Source: Methylobacterium bullatum
GTDB lineage: Bacteria; Pseudomonadota; Alphaproteobacteria; Rhizobiales; Beijerinckiaceae
DNA: 64,000 nt
Assembly: GCA_902712845.1 (NCBI GenBank)
Contig: LR743504.1
Span: 780,001 to 844,000 of the forward strand
Direction: 5' to 3'
The first letter of the stretch is position 1, and every line of letters starts with the position of its first letter. Below, piece by piece: positions 49,871 through 58,481 of the stretch. Below the pieces are notes generated by a model. That model was not told where the DNA came from and searched no databases. It saw nothing but the letters and a program-made list of their open reading frames with translations. The translations under genes were made by a program, and so were the position numbers.

Positions 49871-50971
49871 ATGAGCCAGACCAACGGAACCAAGACGACA
49901 CAGCTGCGCCGGGCCGCCGAGGATGCCTTCGCCGAGGAGTTGGAGGCGCTGCGCGGCGCCGATGACAGGCCGCGACCGCCGAACTGGCTGCTCTCGCCGC
50001 AGGCGGTCGTCACCTACCTCATGGGCGGACGGCTCGACTCGGGATTCGAGGTCACGCCGAAATACATCGGCGACCGGCGCCTGATGGAAGTCGCGGTGGC
50101 GACGCTGGCCACCGACCGGGCGCTCCTCCTCCTCGGCACGCCGGGCACCGCCAAGAGCTGGGTCAGCGAACATCTGGCGGCGGCGATCTGCGGCACCTCG
50201 CGCCTCATCGTGCAGGGCACCGCCGGCACCAGCGAGGAATCGATCCGCTACGGCTGGAACTACGCTCTGCTCCTCGCCAAGGGGCCGAGCCGCGAGGCGG
50301 TGGTGGCGAGCCCGATCGTGCGCGCCATGGAGGAGGGCAAAATCGCCCGCGTGGAGGAACTGACCCGCATCCCCTCCGAGACGCAGGACAGCTTCATCAC
50401 GATCCTCTCCGAGAAGACCCTGCCGATCCCGGAACTCAACGAGGAGATCGCCGCCGCCCGGGGCTTCAACCTCATCGCCACCGCCAACAACCGGGATCGC
50501 GGCGTCAACGAGTTATCGAGTGCGTTGAAGCGCCGCTTCAACACCGTGGTGCTGCCCTCGCCGGCCACGATCGAGGCCGAGATCGCCATTGTCGAGACCC
50601 GTGTGGCCGCCCTCGGGCGCGCCTTCGAGATCCCAGCCGAACCGCCCGGCGCCGACGAGATCCGCCGCGTCGTCACGATCTTCCGCGAGTTGCGGGAGGG
50701 CGTGACCGCGGACGGCAAGAGCAAGGTCAAGCAGCCGTCCGGCACGCTCTCCACGGCCGAGGCGATCAGCGTCGTCGGCAGCGGGCTGGCGCTGGCCGCG
50801 CATTTCGGCAACGGCCACCTCTCGGCCCACGACCTCGTCTCCGGCATCAGTGGCGCGGTGATCAAGGATCCGGTGCAGGACGCCATCGTCTGGCGCGAAT
50901 ATCTCGAGACCGTCGTGAAGGAACGGTCGGAGTGGAAGGACTTCTACCGCGCCGCCCGCGAGAGCGCGTGA
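49871..50971 (+). CDS. MoxR-type AAA+ ATPase
   Basis: 366 residues. Walker A LGTPGTAKSW (Lys95); the Walker B position reads ARVEELTRIP (Glu162-Glu163), with Glu in place of the usual Asp. This is a known variant in this branch as far as I recall. Sensor 1 LIATANNRDRG, arginine finger region SSALKRRFN. MoxR ATPases remodel or insert metals into partner proteins and work with VWA proteins. It sits in the middle of the cluster, as expected for the motor. Confidence 0.9.
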   Translation: MSQTNGTKTTQLRRAAEDAFAEELEALRGADDRPRPPNWLLSPQAVVTYLMGGRLDSGFEVTPKYIGDRRLMEVAVATLATDRALLLLGTPGTAKSWVSEHLAAAICGTSRLIVQGTAGTSEESIRYGWNYALLLAKGPSREAVVASPIVRAMEEGKIARVEELTRIPSETQDSFITILSEKTLPIPELNEEIAAARGFNLIATANNRDRGVNELSSALKRRFNTVVLPSPATIEAEIAIVETRVAALGRAFEIPAEPPGADEIRRVVTIFRELREGVTADGKSKVKQPSGTLSTAEAISVVGSGLALAAHFGNGHLSAHDLVSGISGAVIKDPVQDAIVWREYLETVVKERSEWKDFYRAARESA

Positions 50972-50982
50972 GTGCGTTCTCA

Positions 50983-51006
50983 CCCTCCCCCCTCTGCGGG
51001 GGAGGG
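50983..51006. other. Hairpin between the MoxR and DUF5682 genes
   Basis: CCCTCCCCC-CTCTGC-GGGGGAGGG, perfect 9-base arms, in the 119-base gap that breaks the otherwise overlapping cluster. It may lower expression of the last two genes. Similar G/C-rich hairpins occur elsewhere in this genome (58868-58902). Confidence 0.4.
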
Positions 51007-51090
51007 AAAGCCCCGCGCGCCATCCACCGCGACACCCCACCCACGAGACCATTCGTGCCATGAGCCTTCGCCCCACCACCCCCGGCCGCG

Positions 51091-53409
51091 ATGCCTGAGG
51101 TTCGGATTTTCGGCATCCGCCACCACGGGCCGGGCTCGGCCCGCTCCCTGCGCGCGGCCCTCGACGCCTTCCGACCCGATTGCCTGCTCGTCGAAGGGCC
51201 GCCGGATGCCGACGCCCTGATCCCGCTCGTCGCCGATCCGGCGATGGCGCCGCCAGTGGCTTTGCTCGTCTACCGGGCGGACCGGCCGCAGACCTGCGCC
51301 TTCTTCCCCTTCGCGGCCTTCTCGCCCGAATGGGTGGCCATGCGGCATGGACTCGACCATGGGGCGACCCTGCGTTTCATCGACCTGCCGCACTCGATCC
51401 AGCTTGCCGACGGGTTCGAAACGAGGGGAGAGGCGCCCGAAGACGAGACGGCGCCGGCCGGGCTCGATGCGCCTCCGGCCGACGAAGCAGGCGAGGCCCC
51501 CTCCCTCGCCCTCCGGCGCGATCCCTTGGGCGAACTGGCCGAGGTCGCCGGCTTCCCGGATGGCGAGCGCTGGTGGGACGCCTTCGTCGAGAGCCGCACG
51601 GGCGAGGATGGCGACGTGTTCGCGGCGATCCAGGAGGCCATGGCGGCCCTGCGCGAGGGAGCCGAGGCGGCTCCCGGCCAGGGCCGCGACGGGGACGCGT
51701 TTCGCGAGGAGGCGCGCGAGGCGCATATGCGCAGCTGTCTCCGCAAGGCGGCACGAGAGGATTTTGCCCGCATCGCCGTGATCTGCGGTGCGTGGCACGC
51801 CCCCGCGCTGGCGCGCCACGACGCCAAAGGACAGGTCGGCCTCGATGCGGCGACCCTGAAGGGACTGCCCCGGACCAAGGTCGCCGCTGCCTGGGCACCC
51901 TGGTCCTATGAACGCCTCGCCACCGCCAGCGGCTACCGGGCCGGGGTGCTGTCGCCCGAATGGTACGATACCCTGTGGAACCACGAGGGACGCGTCGCCG
52001 CCCGTTGGCTCGCTCGCGCGGCGGCCCTTCTCCGCGCGGAAGACCTCGACGCCTCGCCGGCCTCCGTGATCGAGGCCGCCCGACTCGCCGAGGCGCTGGC
52101 CGGTTTCCGGGGCCGGTCACGCCCCTCCCTCGACGACCTGCACGAGGCCGCGCAGGCGACCCTGTGCTTTGCCGATCCGGCCCCGATGGCCCTGATCCGG
52201 CGCAAGCTCGTCATCGGCGAGCGCCTGGGCGCGACCCCGCCGGACAGTCCCGGCACGCCGGTGGAGGCGGATTTCGCCGCGACCTGCAAGAGCCTGCGCC
52301 TGAAGCCGGAGGCGGTCGCGGGCGACCTCGTCCTCGACCTGCGCAAGGACAACGACCTCGCCCGCAGCCATTTCCTCAATCGGCTCCATCTCATCGGCAT
52401 CCCCTGGGGCCGGCGTCAGCAGGCGCGCGGGCGCGGCACCTTCAAGGAGGCGTGGTTTCTGTCCTGGCAGCCCGAATGGGTGGTGGAACTGGTCGCCGCC
52501 TCGGCCGAGGGCGGCACGGTGGCGGAAGCGGCCTCCAGCCGCGTGCGGAGGCGGGCGCACGAGGCGACCCGCGTCGCGGATTTGTCGGGCCTCATCGGCG
52601 CGCTCCTCGACGCCGATCTCGCCGGAGCCGCGGACGAGGTGATCCGCGCCCTCAACGACCGCGCCGCGGTCTCGGCGGACGTGTTCGACCTGATGGAGGC
52701 GCTGCCACCCCTGGCTGAACTGGCGCGCTACGGCTCGGTGCGCTCCTCCGATACGGGGCCGGTGCTCGGCGTGGTGCGCGGGCTCGTGCCGCGCGCCGCC
52801 GCAGGACTGACGGCGGCCTGCCAGAGCCTCGACGACGAGGCCGCCGCTTCAGCCATGGCGCGGATCGCCGGTGTCCACGCCGCGATCTCGCTCCTGGAGG
52901 AGCCCGACCTCAAGGCGGTCTGGCAGGAGGCCCTGCGCGGCCTGGCCGACCAGACGCATGTGCATGGCCGCGTCGTCGGACGCGCCGTACGGCTGCTCTT
53001 CGACGACCGGGCCCTCAATGCGGAACAGGCCGGGGACCGGCTTCGCCTCGCTTTGTCCCGCGCCTCCGGCACGATGGCGGCGGCCGCCTGGATCGAGGGG
53101 TTCCTGGAGGAGAGCGGCACGGTCCTGATCCACGGCGGCACCCTGCTCGCGGTCCTCGACGAATGGCTCTCGGGCCTCGACGGGACGCTCTTTGACGAAC
53201 TGCTCCCCCTCCTGCGACGGACCTTCGCGACGATGGCGCAGGGCGAGCGACGCGCCATCGGCGAGGCTTTGAACCGCCATGGGGCCGGTGTTTCCGAGGG
53301 AGAGGGATCGGGCCGCATCTTTGACGCCGAACGCGCCGCCAGGGTGCTGCCGATCCTGCGCCTCCTCCTGGCACCTGTGGAGAACGAGACGACGGAGGAC
53401 ACGCCATGA
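51091..53409 (+). CDS. DUF5682 family protein
   Basis: 772 residues. The N-terminus carries the conserved GIRHHGPGSARSLRAAL...CLLVEGPPDAD block, reminiscent of ChaN/TIKI-type folds with conserved His and Glu residues; that resemblance is inference. A mid-region (FARIAVICGAWHAPALARHD; AAAWAPWSYERLA) has a second conserved His. The long C-terminal part is helical. No known reaction. It overlaps the VWA gene by 4 bases (ATGA) and is separated from moxR by 119 bases that hold a hairpin. Confidence 0.8.
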   Translation: MPEVRIFGIRHHGPGSARSLRAALDAFRPDCLLVEGPPDADALIPLVADPAMAPPVALLVYRADRPQTCAFFPFAAFSPEWVAMRHGLDHGATLRFIDLPHSIQLADGFETRGEAPEDETAPAGLDAPPADEAGEAPSLALRRDPLGELAEVAGFPDGERWWDAFVESRTGEDGDVFAAIQEAMAALREGAEAAPGQGRDGDAFREEAREAHMRSCLRKAAREDFARIAVICGAWHAPALARHDAKGQVGLDAATLKGLPRTKVAAAWAPWSYERLATASGYRAGVLSPEWYDTLWNHEGRVAARWLARAAALLRAEDLDASPASVIEAARLAEALAGFRGRSRPSLDDLHEAAQATLCFADPAPMALIRRKLVIGERLGATPPDSPGTPVEADFAATCKSLRLKPEAVAGDLVLDLRKDNDLARSHFLNRLHLIGIPWGRRQQARGRGTFKEAWFLSWQPEWVVELVAASAEGGTVAEAASSRVRRRAHEATRVADLSGLIGALLDADLAGAADEVIRALNDRAAVSADVFDLMEALPPLAELARYGSVRSSDTGPVLGVVRGLVPRAAAGLTAACQSLDDEAAASAMARIAGVHAAISLLEEPDLKAVWQEALRGLADQTHVHGRVVGRAVRLLFDDRALNAEQAGDRLRLALSRASGTMAAAAWIEGFLEESGTVLIHGGTLLAVLDEWLSGLDGTLFDELLPLLRRTFATMAQGERRAIGEALNRHGAGVSEGEGSGRIFDAERAARVLPILRLLLAPVENETTEDTP

Positions 53410-54566
53410 GCGACACCGAGCGCCTGCGCCGCTGGCGCCTCGTCCTCGGCGGGGGCGCGGCGGACGGCACCGGCTGCGGGCTGTCCGGCCGCGATGTCGG
53501 CATCGACCGGGCGCTCGGCGCCCTCTACGATTCCGACCGGAAGGGTGGGCTCGGCGCCTCGTCCCCCTCCGTGCCGCGCTGGTTGGGGGACATCCGCGAC
53601 TACTTCCCGGCCTCCGTGGTGCAGGTGATGCAGCGCGACGCCTTCGAGCGCCTCGACCTCAAACGCATGCTCACCGAGCCCGAGATGTTGGAGGCGGTGG
53701 TCCCCGACGTCGCCCTCGTCTCGACCCTGATCTCTATGCGCGGGCTGCTGGGCGGCAAGACCAAGGACACCGCCCGCCTCGTGGTGCGCAAGGTGGTGGA
53801 GGCTCTGATGCGCAAGCTCGAAGAGCCCCTGCGCCAGGCGGTGACCGGGGCCATCGATCGCGCCAGCGTGAACCGGCGCCCGCGCCATGCGGAGATCGAC
53901 TGGAACCGGACCATCCGGGCCAATCTGCGCCATTACCAGGCCGAGTACCGCACCATCATCCCCGAGACCCGGTTCGGCCATGGCCGGCGCCAGCGCGCCA
54001 GTCTGAAGGACGTGATCCTATGCATCGACCAATCCGGCTCGATGGCGAGCTCGGTCGTCTATTCGAGCATCTTCGGCGCGGTGATGGCCTCGCTCCCGGC
54101 GGTGACCACCCGCCTCGTGGTGTTCGACACCGAGGTGGTGGACCTCTCCGACGAGCTGGAAGACCCGGTGGAGGTGCTGTTCTCCGTCCAGCTCGGCGGC
54201 GGCACCGACATCAACCGGGCGATGGGCTATTGCGAATCCCGCATCACCCGCCCCGAGGACACGATCCTGGTGCTGATTTCCGACCTCTACGAGGGTGGCG
54301 TCGAGGCCGGGCTCCTGGCGCGCGCGCAGCGGATGGTGGCATCGGGCGTGCAGGTGGTGGCATTGCTGGCCCTGTCCGACGAGGGCGCGCCGTCCTACGA
54401 CCGGGCGCTGGCGGGCCGGCTCGCCGCCCTAGGCGTGCCCGCCTTCGCCTGCACGCCGGACCTGTTCCCCGACCTGATGGCGGCCGCGATCCGCAAATCC
54501 GACCTCACGGCCTGGGCCGCCTCGGCCGGCATCGCGGCGATCCCGGCGGCGGGCGCGCCCGGCTGA
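53406..54566 (+). CDS. VWA domain protein (MIDAS)
   Basis: 386 residues. The metal-ion-dependent adhesion site is intact: DQSGSMASS (Asp208, Ser210, Ser212), GGGTDINRAM for the Thr, and LISDLYEG for the Asp, all in the C-terminal half. The N-terminal half is helical (residues about 80-170, with EALMRKLEEPLRQAV). VWA proteins of this type bind partners through a metal and pair with MoxR ATPases. It is the last gene of the cluster. Confidence 0.9.
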   Translation: MSDTERLRRWRLVLGGGAADGTGCGLSGRDVGIDRALGALYDSDRKGGLGASSPSVPRWLGDIRDYFPASVVQVMQRDAFERLDLKRMLTEPEMLEAVVPDVALVSTLISMRGLLGGKTKDTARLVVRKVVEALMRKLEEPLRQAVTGAIDRASVNRRPRHAEIDWNRTIRANLRHYQAEYRTIIPETRFGHGRRQRASLKDVILCIDQSGSMASSVVYSSIFGAVMASLPAVTTRLVVFDTEVVDLSDELEDPVEVLFSVQLGGGTDINRAMGYCESRITRPEDTILVLISDLYEGGVEAGLLARAQRMVASGVQVVALLALSDEGAPSYDRALAGRLAALGVPAFACTPDLFPDLMAAAIRKSDLTAWAASAGIAAIPAAGAPG

Positions 54567-54595
54567 GAGCTTGTTTGAGTTGTTTTTCAAGGCTT

Positions 54596-54709
54596 GACCT
54601 CATCCTGAGGTGCCGCGTAGCGGCCTCGAAGGAGGGCTCCAGGGATCGCGCGACAACTGGAGGCCTCCTTCGAGGCCCGCTGACGCGGGCGCCTCAGGAT
54701 GAGGAGGTC
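54596..54709. repeat. Intergenic inverted repeat (REP/MITE-like)
   Basis: About 45-base imperfect arms: left GACCTCATCCTGAGG...CCTCGAAGGAGG, right with the matching CCTCCTTCGAGG...CCTCAGGATGAGGAGGTC. The CATCCTGAGG core is common in intergenic repeats of this order. Lies in the 230-base gap after the VWA gene, so may also terminate it. Confidence 0.65.
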
Positions 54710-54798
54710 TGCTTGAATGATCGACTTTTGCAGACGGTCGACTTTGGCATGAACATCCGCTGAGGCATCCGATCAAAAGCGCTCTGAGCGGGACGCAT

Positions 54799-55143
54799 TT
54801 AATCAAAAGCCGTTTCGTCGGCAGACGCATCGGCGGCGAGCCTGGCTCTCTCCCGAAGCAGGGCCGGGTGGAACGCCCTCACCCTCCGCAGCCTGCGTTT
54901 GAGCATCCGGCGCGAGCGGGAGCGGATCGGCCACAAGGCACGTCGCATGATGTCCCCCTCCCCAATCCGCAGCGACGGCGTGGGCCGGCCGGCCTCGCTC
55001 AGGCCTGCATGGATGGCGAAGCGGCGGGACGGGGGAAGGGCAAGGCCGCCTGTGTCGAACCTCTCCGCAGAGCGGTCGTTGACCGCGCGGACCTCTCGGT
55101 AGGCGTCGGGCTCGGCGAGGATGGGGGCAAGCATGGTTCGCAA
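54799..55143 (-). CDS. Hypothetical basic protein, possibly the frameshifted tail of the upstream frame
   Basis: 114 residues from a TTG, or 111 from an ATG. Codon third positions are strongly GC-biased like real genes here. C-terminal stretch SRSRRMLKRRLRRVRAFHPA is very basic and could bind nucleic acid. Overlaps the frame at 54999-55316 out of phase; together they may be one gene with a shift near 55140. Confidence 0.35.
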   Translation of the reverse strand: MRTMLAPILAEPDAYREVRAVNDRSAERFDTGGLALPPSRRFAIHAGLSEAGRPTPSLRIGEGDIMRRALWPIRSRSRRMLKRRLRRVRAFHPALLRERARLAADASADETAFD

Positions 55144-55316
55144 ACCTCGGTGTGGAAGACGACGTGGCTGAACATGGCGGCGACCCCGCCGAGATGGGCG
55201 GCGTCCGGGATCCCGTGCCGGATCTCACCGGGGCGAAGCCTGGCAAAGCAAACCCCGCCAAGCGACGGCGGCGCGCGAAGCAGATCGGAGACGGCTTTCC
55301 ACGCAGCGCCGATCAT
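54999..55316 (-). CDS. Hypothetical reading frame coupled to the oxygenase gene
   Basis: 105 residues. The ATG overlaps the oxygenase stop (ATGA), which suggests coupling. GC-biased codons hold until about 55140 and then degrade into proline/serine-rich sequence, exactly where the neighbouring frame (54799-55143) becomes gene-like. No family recognised. Confidence 0.3.
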   Translation of the reverse strand: MIGAAWKAVSDLLRAPPSLGGVCFARLRPGEIRHGIPDAAHLGGVAAMFSHVVFHTEVCEPCLPPSSPSPTPTERSARSTTALRRGSTQAALPFPRPAASPSMQA

Positions 55317-56374
55317 GCGGGGGCCGTTTCGGCGAGATCGCCGTAGAACCGCGCCGCCACGTCGGGATGGGAGCGCAGGCGGCCCTTGAGGTAGTTGCGG
55401 CCAACCTCGTGGAAGAGCGGGTTGTCGGGGTCGCTCGCCGGCCCGCGTGCCTCCGCGGCGAGGTCGGATGGCAGGTCGAGAAGGGGCACGGTGGCGTCGT
55501 GGCGGGCGCCGAGGAAGAACGCGACGGAGAGACGGTCGCGCCCCGCCGGCGGGGTCACGACACGGTGGATCGTGGCGCGCAGGTAGCCGTTGGAGGCGAG
55601 TTCGAGCAGTTCGCCGATGTTGACGACGAAGCTCCCCTCCACCGGCTCGGCCGCGATCCAACCATCCGGCCCCTCGACCTCGAGGCCGCTCTGCCCATCC
55701 TGGACCAGCAGGGTGAGGAAGCCGCTGTCCTTGTGGGCGCCGACGCCCTGGTCTCCCTGCGTCGCATCCCGGCCGGGATAGCGGATGATCTTGATGTGCT
55801 GGTTCGGCGCGCCCTGATAGATCGGGGCGAAGACGTCCTCCGGCTGGCCCAAGGCGAGGGCGAAGGCGCGCAGCAGGCGGATGCCGAGCTCCGTCACCGC
55901 CGCCTGCCAGCGCAGCAGGCCGATGCGGAGTTCGGGCAGGCCGACGGGCCATTGGTTCGGCCCCTGCAGCCGGCTCCAGGGGGGCGAGGCAGCGGTCTGC
56001 GCCAGGGCCTCGCGCTCGGCGCCGACATCGAATTGCTCGCGCCAATCCGGCGCGCCCCGCGTGATCTCGCGGCCGGCTGCCGTGTAGCCGCGAAAATGCG
56101 GCGAGCGCACCATCGCCACGGCCTGTTTCTCCGGGGGAGGCAGGGCGAAGAACCGCCGGGCCAGAGCTTGAACCTGCGCGATCTCCGCCGCCGGAATGCC
56201 GTGGCCGACGAGGTGGAAGAAGCCGACATCGCGGGCCGCATCGCGCAGTTCGGCCAGGAAGGCCTCCCGCCCGGCCGGCCCGGCATCCAGCCGGCGCAGG
56301 TCGAGACGGGGGATCGAGGCAGTGGGAGCACCGGATTCGGGTGCGGCCCACGAAGCCAGCGGGGCGGCCGCCAT
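55313..56374 (-). CDS. 2-oxoglutarate/Fe(II)-dependent oxygenase, isopenicillin N synthase-like
   Basis: 353 residues. The N-terminal DIOX-like part (FFHLVGHGIPAAEIAQVQAL) precedes the catalytic barrel: His214-x-Asp216 (AHKDSGF), a second His in ATIHRV, and RLSVAFF, the Arg/Ser that binds 2-oxoglutarate. Substrate cannot be read. The gene starts 2 bases after metY ends and is on the same strand, so it is co-transcribed; a role in sulfur-compound metabolism is a possible but unproven inference. Confidence 0.87.
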   Translation of the reverse strand: MAAAPLASWAAPESGAPTASIPRLDLRRLDAGPAGREAFLAELRDAARDVGFFHLVGHGIPAAEIAQVQALARRFFALPPPEKQAVAMVRSPHFRGYTAAGREITRGAPDWREQFDVGAEREALAQTAASPPWSRLQGPNQWPVGLPELRIGLLRWQAAVTELGIRLLRAFALALGQPEDVFAPIYQGAPNQHIKIIRYPGRDATQGDQGVGAHKDSGFLTLLVQDGQSGLEVEGPDGWIAAEPVEGSFVVNIGELLELASNGYLRATIHRVVTPPAGRDRLSVAFFLGARHDATVPLLDLPSDLAAEARGPASDPDNPLFHEVGRNYLKGRLRSHPDVAARFYGDLAETAPA

Positions 56375-56376
56375 GG

Positions 56377-57717
56377 TCAGGCGGCCTTCGCGAAGGAGCC
56401 GACCGAGGCCAGGGCCTGGTCGAGATCGGCCAGGATGTCGTCGATGTGCTCGAGGCCGATGGAGAGGCGGACATAGCCGTCGGACACGCCGGTGGCGCGC
56501 TGGTCCTCGGGCGTGAGCTGCGCGTGGGTGGTGGTGGCCGGATGGATGGCGAGGCTGCGGGCATCGCCGATATTGGCCACGTGATAGAACAGCGACAGGG
56601 CCTCGATGAAGCGACGGCCGGCCTCGCGCCCGGCGGCGAGCTCGAACCCGACGAGGCCGCCATAGCCGCCCTTGAGGTAGCGTTCCGCCCGCTCGCGCGC
56701 CTTGCCGGTGGCGTGCGAGGGATGGATGACCCGCTCGATCTCCGGCCGGGCGGCGAGGTAATCGACCACGGCCTGCGCGTTGCGGCTGTGGCGCTCGATG
56801 CGCAGGGCCAGGGTCTCCAGCCCCTGCAGGGTCAGGAAGGCGTTGAACGGCGAGACCGACGGGCCGAGGTCGCGCAGCAGCCGGACCCGGGCGCGCAGGA
56901 TATAGGCGATGGGCCCGAGGGGCTTGGCCGCCTCGGTCCAGACGGCGCCGTGATAGCTCGGATCGGGGGTGTTGAGGGCGGGCTGGCGCTGGGGGTTGGC
57001 CGCCCAGTCGAACCGCCCGCCATCGATGATCGCCCCGCCGATGGCGATGCCGTGGCCGCCGAGATACTTGGTGGTGGAATAGACCACGATGGCCGCGCCA
57101 TGGTCGAACGGGCGCGCCAGGAGCGGCGCGGCAGTGTTGTCGACGATGAGCGGGATGCCGAAGCCCCGGCCGATCTCGGCCACCTCCGCGATGGGGAAGA
57201 CCGCGAGTTTCGGGTTGGCCAGCGTCTCGCCGTAATAGGCGCGGGTACGATCGTCGGTGGCGCGGCGGAAATTCTCCGGGTCGGCCGGATCGACGAAACG
57301 GACCTCGATTCCCTGCTCGGCCAGCGTGTTGGCGAAGAGGTTCCAGGTGCCGCCATAGAGGTCGGTGGAGGCGACGATGTTGTCGCCGACCCGCGCGAGG
57401 TTCTGCACCGACAGGGCGGAGGCCGCCTGGCCCGAGGCGAGGGCCAGCGCCGCCGCCCCGCCTTCGAGGGCGGCGAGGCGCTGCTCCAGCACGTCGACGG
57501 TAGGGTTCGTCACGCGGGTATAGAGGTGGCCGAGTTCCTTCAGGGCGAACAGGTTCTCGGCATGGGCCGTGTCGCGGAACTGGAACGAGGTGGTCTGGTG
57601 GATCGGCACCGCCACCGAGCCCGTGGTCGGATCGGCGCGCCAGCCCGCATGCAGGGCGAGCGTCTCGGGGTGAAGCGAGGCGGGCCGGGGCGAGTTCGGC
57701 GTGTTCTGGTTCGACAT
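56377..57717 (-). CDS. metY: O-acetylhomoserine/O-acetylserine sulfhydrylase, PLP-dependent
   Basis: 446 residues from the ATG at 57715-57717. Cys/Met-metabolism PLP fold: TTSFQF, YTRVTNPTVDVLEQRLAALE, ASGQAASAL, VDNTAAPLL with the PLP-contacting Asp, and YSTTKYLGGHG with the Schiff-base Lys. Likely makes homocysteine from O-acetylhomoserine and sulfide. The leader contains a promoter with a palindrome and several hairpins. Precedes the oxygenase gene by 2 bases. Confidence 0.9.
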   Translation of the reverse strand: MSNQNTPNSPRPASLHPETLALHAGWRADPTTGSVAVPIHQTTSFQFRDTAHAENLFALKELGHLYTRVTNPTVDVLEQRLAALEGGAAALALASGQAASALSVQNLARVGDNIVASTDLYGGTWNLFANTLAEQGIEVRFVDPADPENFRRATDDRTRAYYGETLANPKLAVFPIAEVAEIGRGFGIPLIVDNTAAPLLARPFDHGAAIVVYSTTKYLGGHGIAIGGAIIDGGRFDWAANPQRQPALNTPDPSYHGAVWTEAAKPLGPIAYILRARVRLLRDLGPSVSPFNAFLTLQGLETLALRIERHSRNAQAVVDYLAARPEIERVIHPSHATGKARERAERYLKGGYGGLVGFELAAGREAGRRFIEALSLFYHVANIGDARSLAIHPATTTHAQLTPEDQRATGVSDGYVRLSIGLEHIDDILADLDQALASVGSFAKAA

Positions 57718-57772
57718 GGGGTGGCTCCGGGAAAGGGAACGGGGCGGGGCATCGGCCAAGGGATATCGGTCA

Positions 57773-57889
57773 CCGCTTCGCAGAAGCGGCGTGATCCCGG
57801 CATCGAGCGGAATGATCGGAACTACAGTTCCGTCGACGATGAAGTCTGTTCCGGCCCTCGACTAGGCCGCTTGGCGACTAATCAAGATG
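57773..57889 (-). promoter_or_regulatory. Structured metY leader with three hairpins
   Basis: Minus strand, from the probable transcript start: CTTGATTAG...CTAGTCGAG (57857-57886, 9-base stem with an inner GCC/GGC), CGGAACT-GT-AGTTCCG (57817-57832), and CCGCTTC-TGC-GAAGCGG (57773-57789). The rest of the leader to the ATG is unstructured by eye. It does not match the SAM-II riboswitch consensus as I know it. Confidence 0.5.
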
Positions 57890-57895
57890 ACATCC

Positions 57896-57925
57896 GTATC
57901 ATGAGACACGGGCCGCCCGTGTCAA
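57896..57925 (-). promoter_or_regulatory. metY promoter with an embedded palindromic operator
   Basis: Minus strand: TTGACA (57920-57925), 18-base spacer, TGATAC (57896-57901). Between them GACACGGGC-G-GCCCGTGTC (57905-57923) is a perfect 9-base-arm palindrome, so a repressor would sit on the promoter. Plus-strand space 57926-58220 holds no gene. Confidence 0.5.
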
Positions 57926-58220
57926 CGAAATGGAATTTCGATTTTCGAGATGGATCGACACAAAGTCTTCGGCGGCAGGGGCGAGAGGGGGAAGAGACCG
58001 TTCATTCCCTCGCATTGGCCCGCCTGCCACCGGCCGGGACTCTCTTCCGCGGTTTCAGCCTCGTGCTTCTCTAACGCCGGCGCGCCGCTCCGGCCTGGAC
58101 AGAGCGGACGGGCCATGGTCCTGCACTTTGGCAAGTCCCACCCCTCGGAATGTCGGGCGGGCCGTGTCGTCCATCTGCCCATGGATGCCGCCCGTCGTAT
58201 CCTCGTCGAACGGAGGCCCG

Positions 58221-58436
58221 ATGAACGTCCTGATCGCCATGCTGGCGCTGAAGATCCTGACCCTGGCGGGATCGACGGCCACGACCATCGGCCTCGTCGG
58301 CCTGTTCGCCTTCCGCGACACCCTCGGTCCGCATCTCGTCCCGCTCTGGGTCGGCGGCTTCCTCGCCATTGCCCTCGGCGAGGGCGGGACATGGCTCATC
58401 GCCCGGCGGAATGCGGCCAAGACCGCCGAGGATTAG
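58221..58436 (+). CDS. Small two-helix membrane protein
   Basis: 71 residues starting at the ATG after GGAGG. Two membrane helices (LAMLALKILTLAG-like start MNVLIAMLALKILTLAG; LVPLWVGGFLAIALGEGGTW) and a basic C-terminus (LIARRNAAKTAED). Family unknown. Isolated between the metY promoter region and the pseudogene at 58482. Confidence 0.55.
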   Translation: MNVLIAMLALKILTLAGSTATTIGLVGLFAFRDTLGPHLVPLWVGGFLAIALGEGGTWLIARRNAAKTAED

Positions 58437-58481
58437 CCGAAGCGCGGCTGTCGGGTCGGTTCGCGGGCCCGGCCACTGCCT

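Noticed and set aside
57717..57890. SAM-II riboswitch upstream of metY
   Set aside because: The leader has no GUGAUUUG or AAACAA-type elements of SAM-II; reported instead as an unassigned structured leader.
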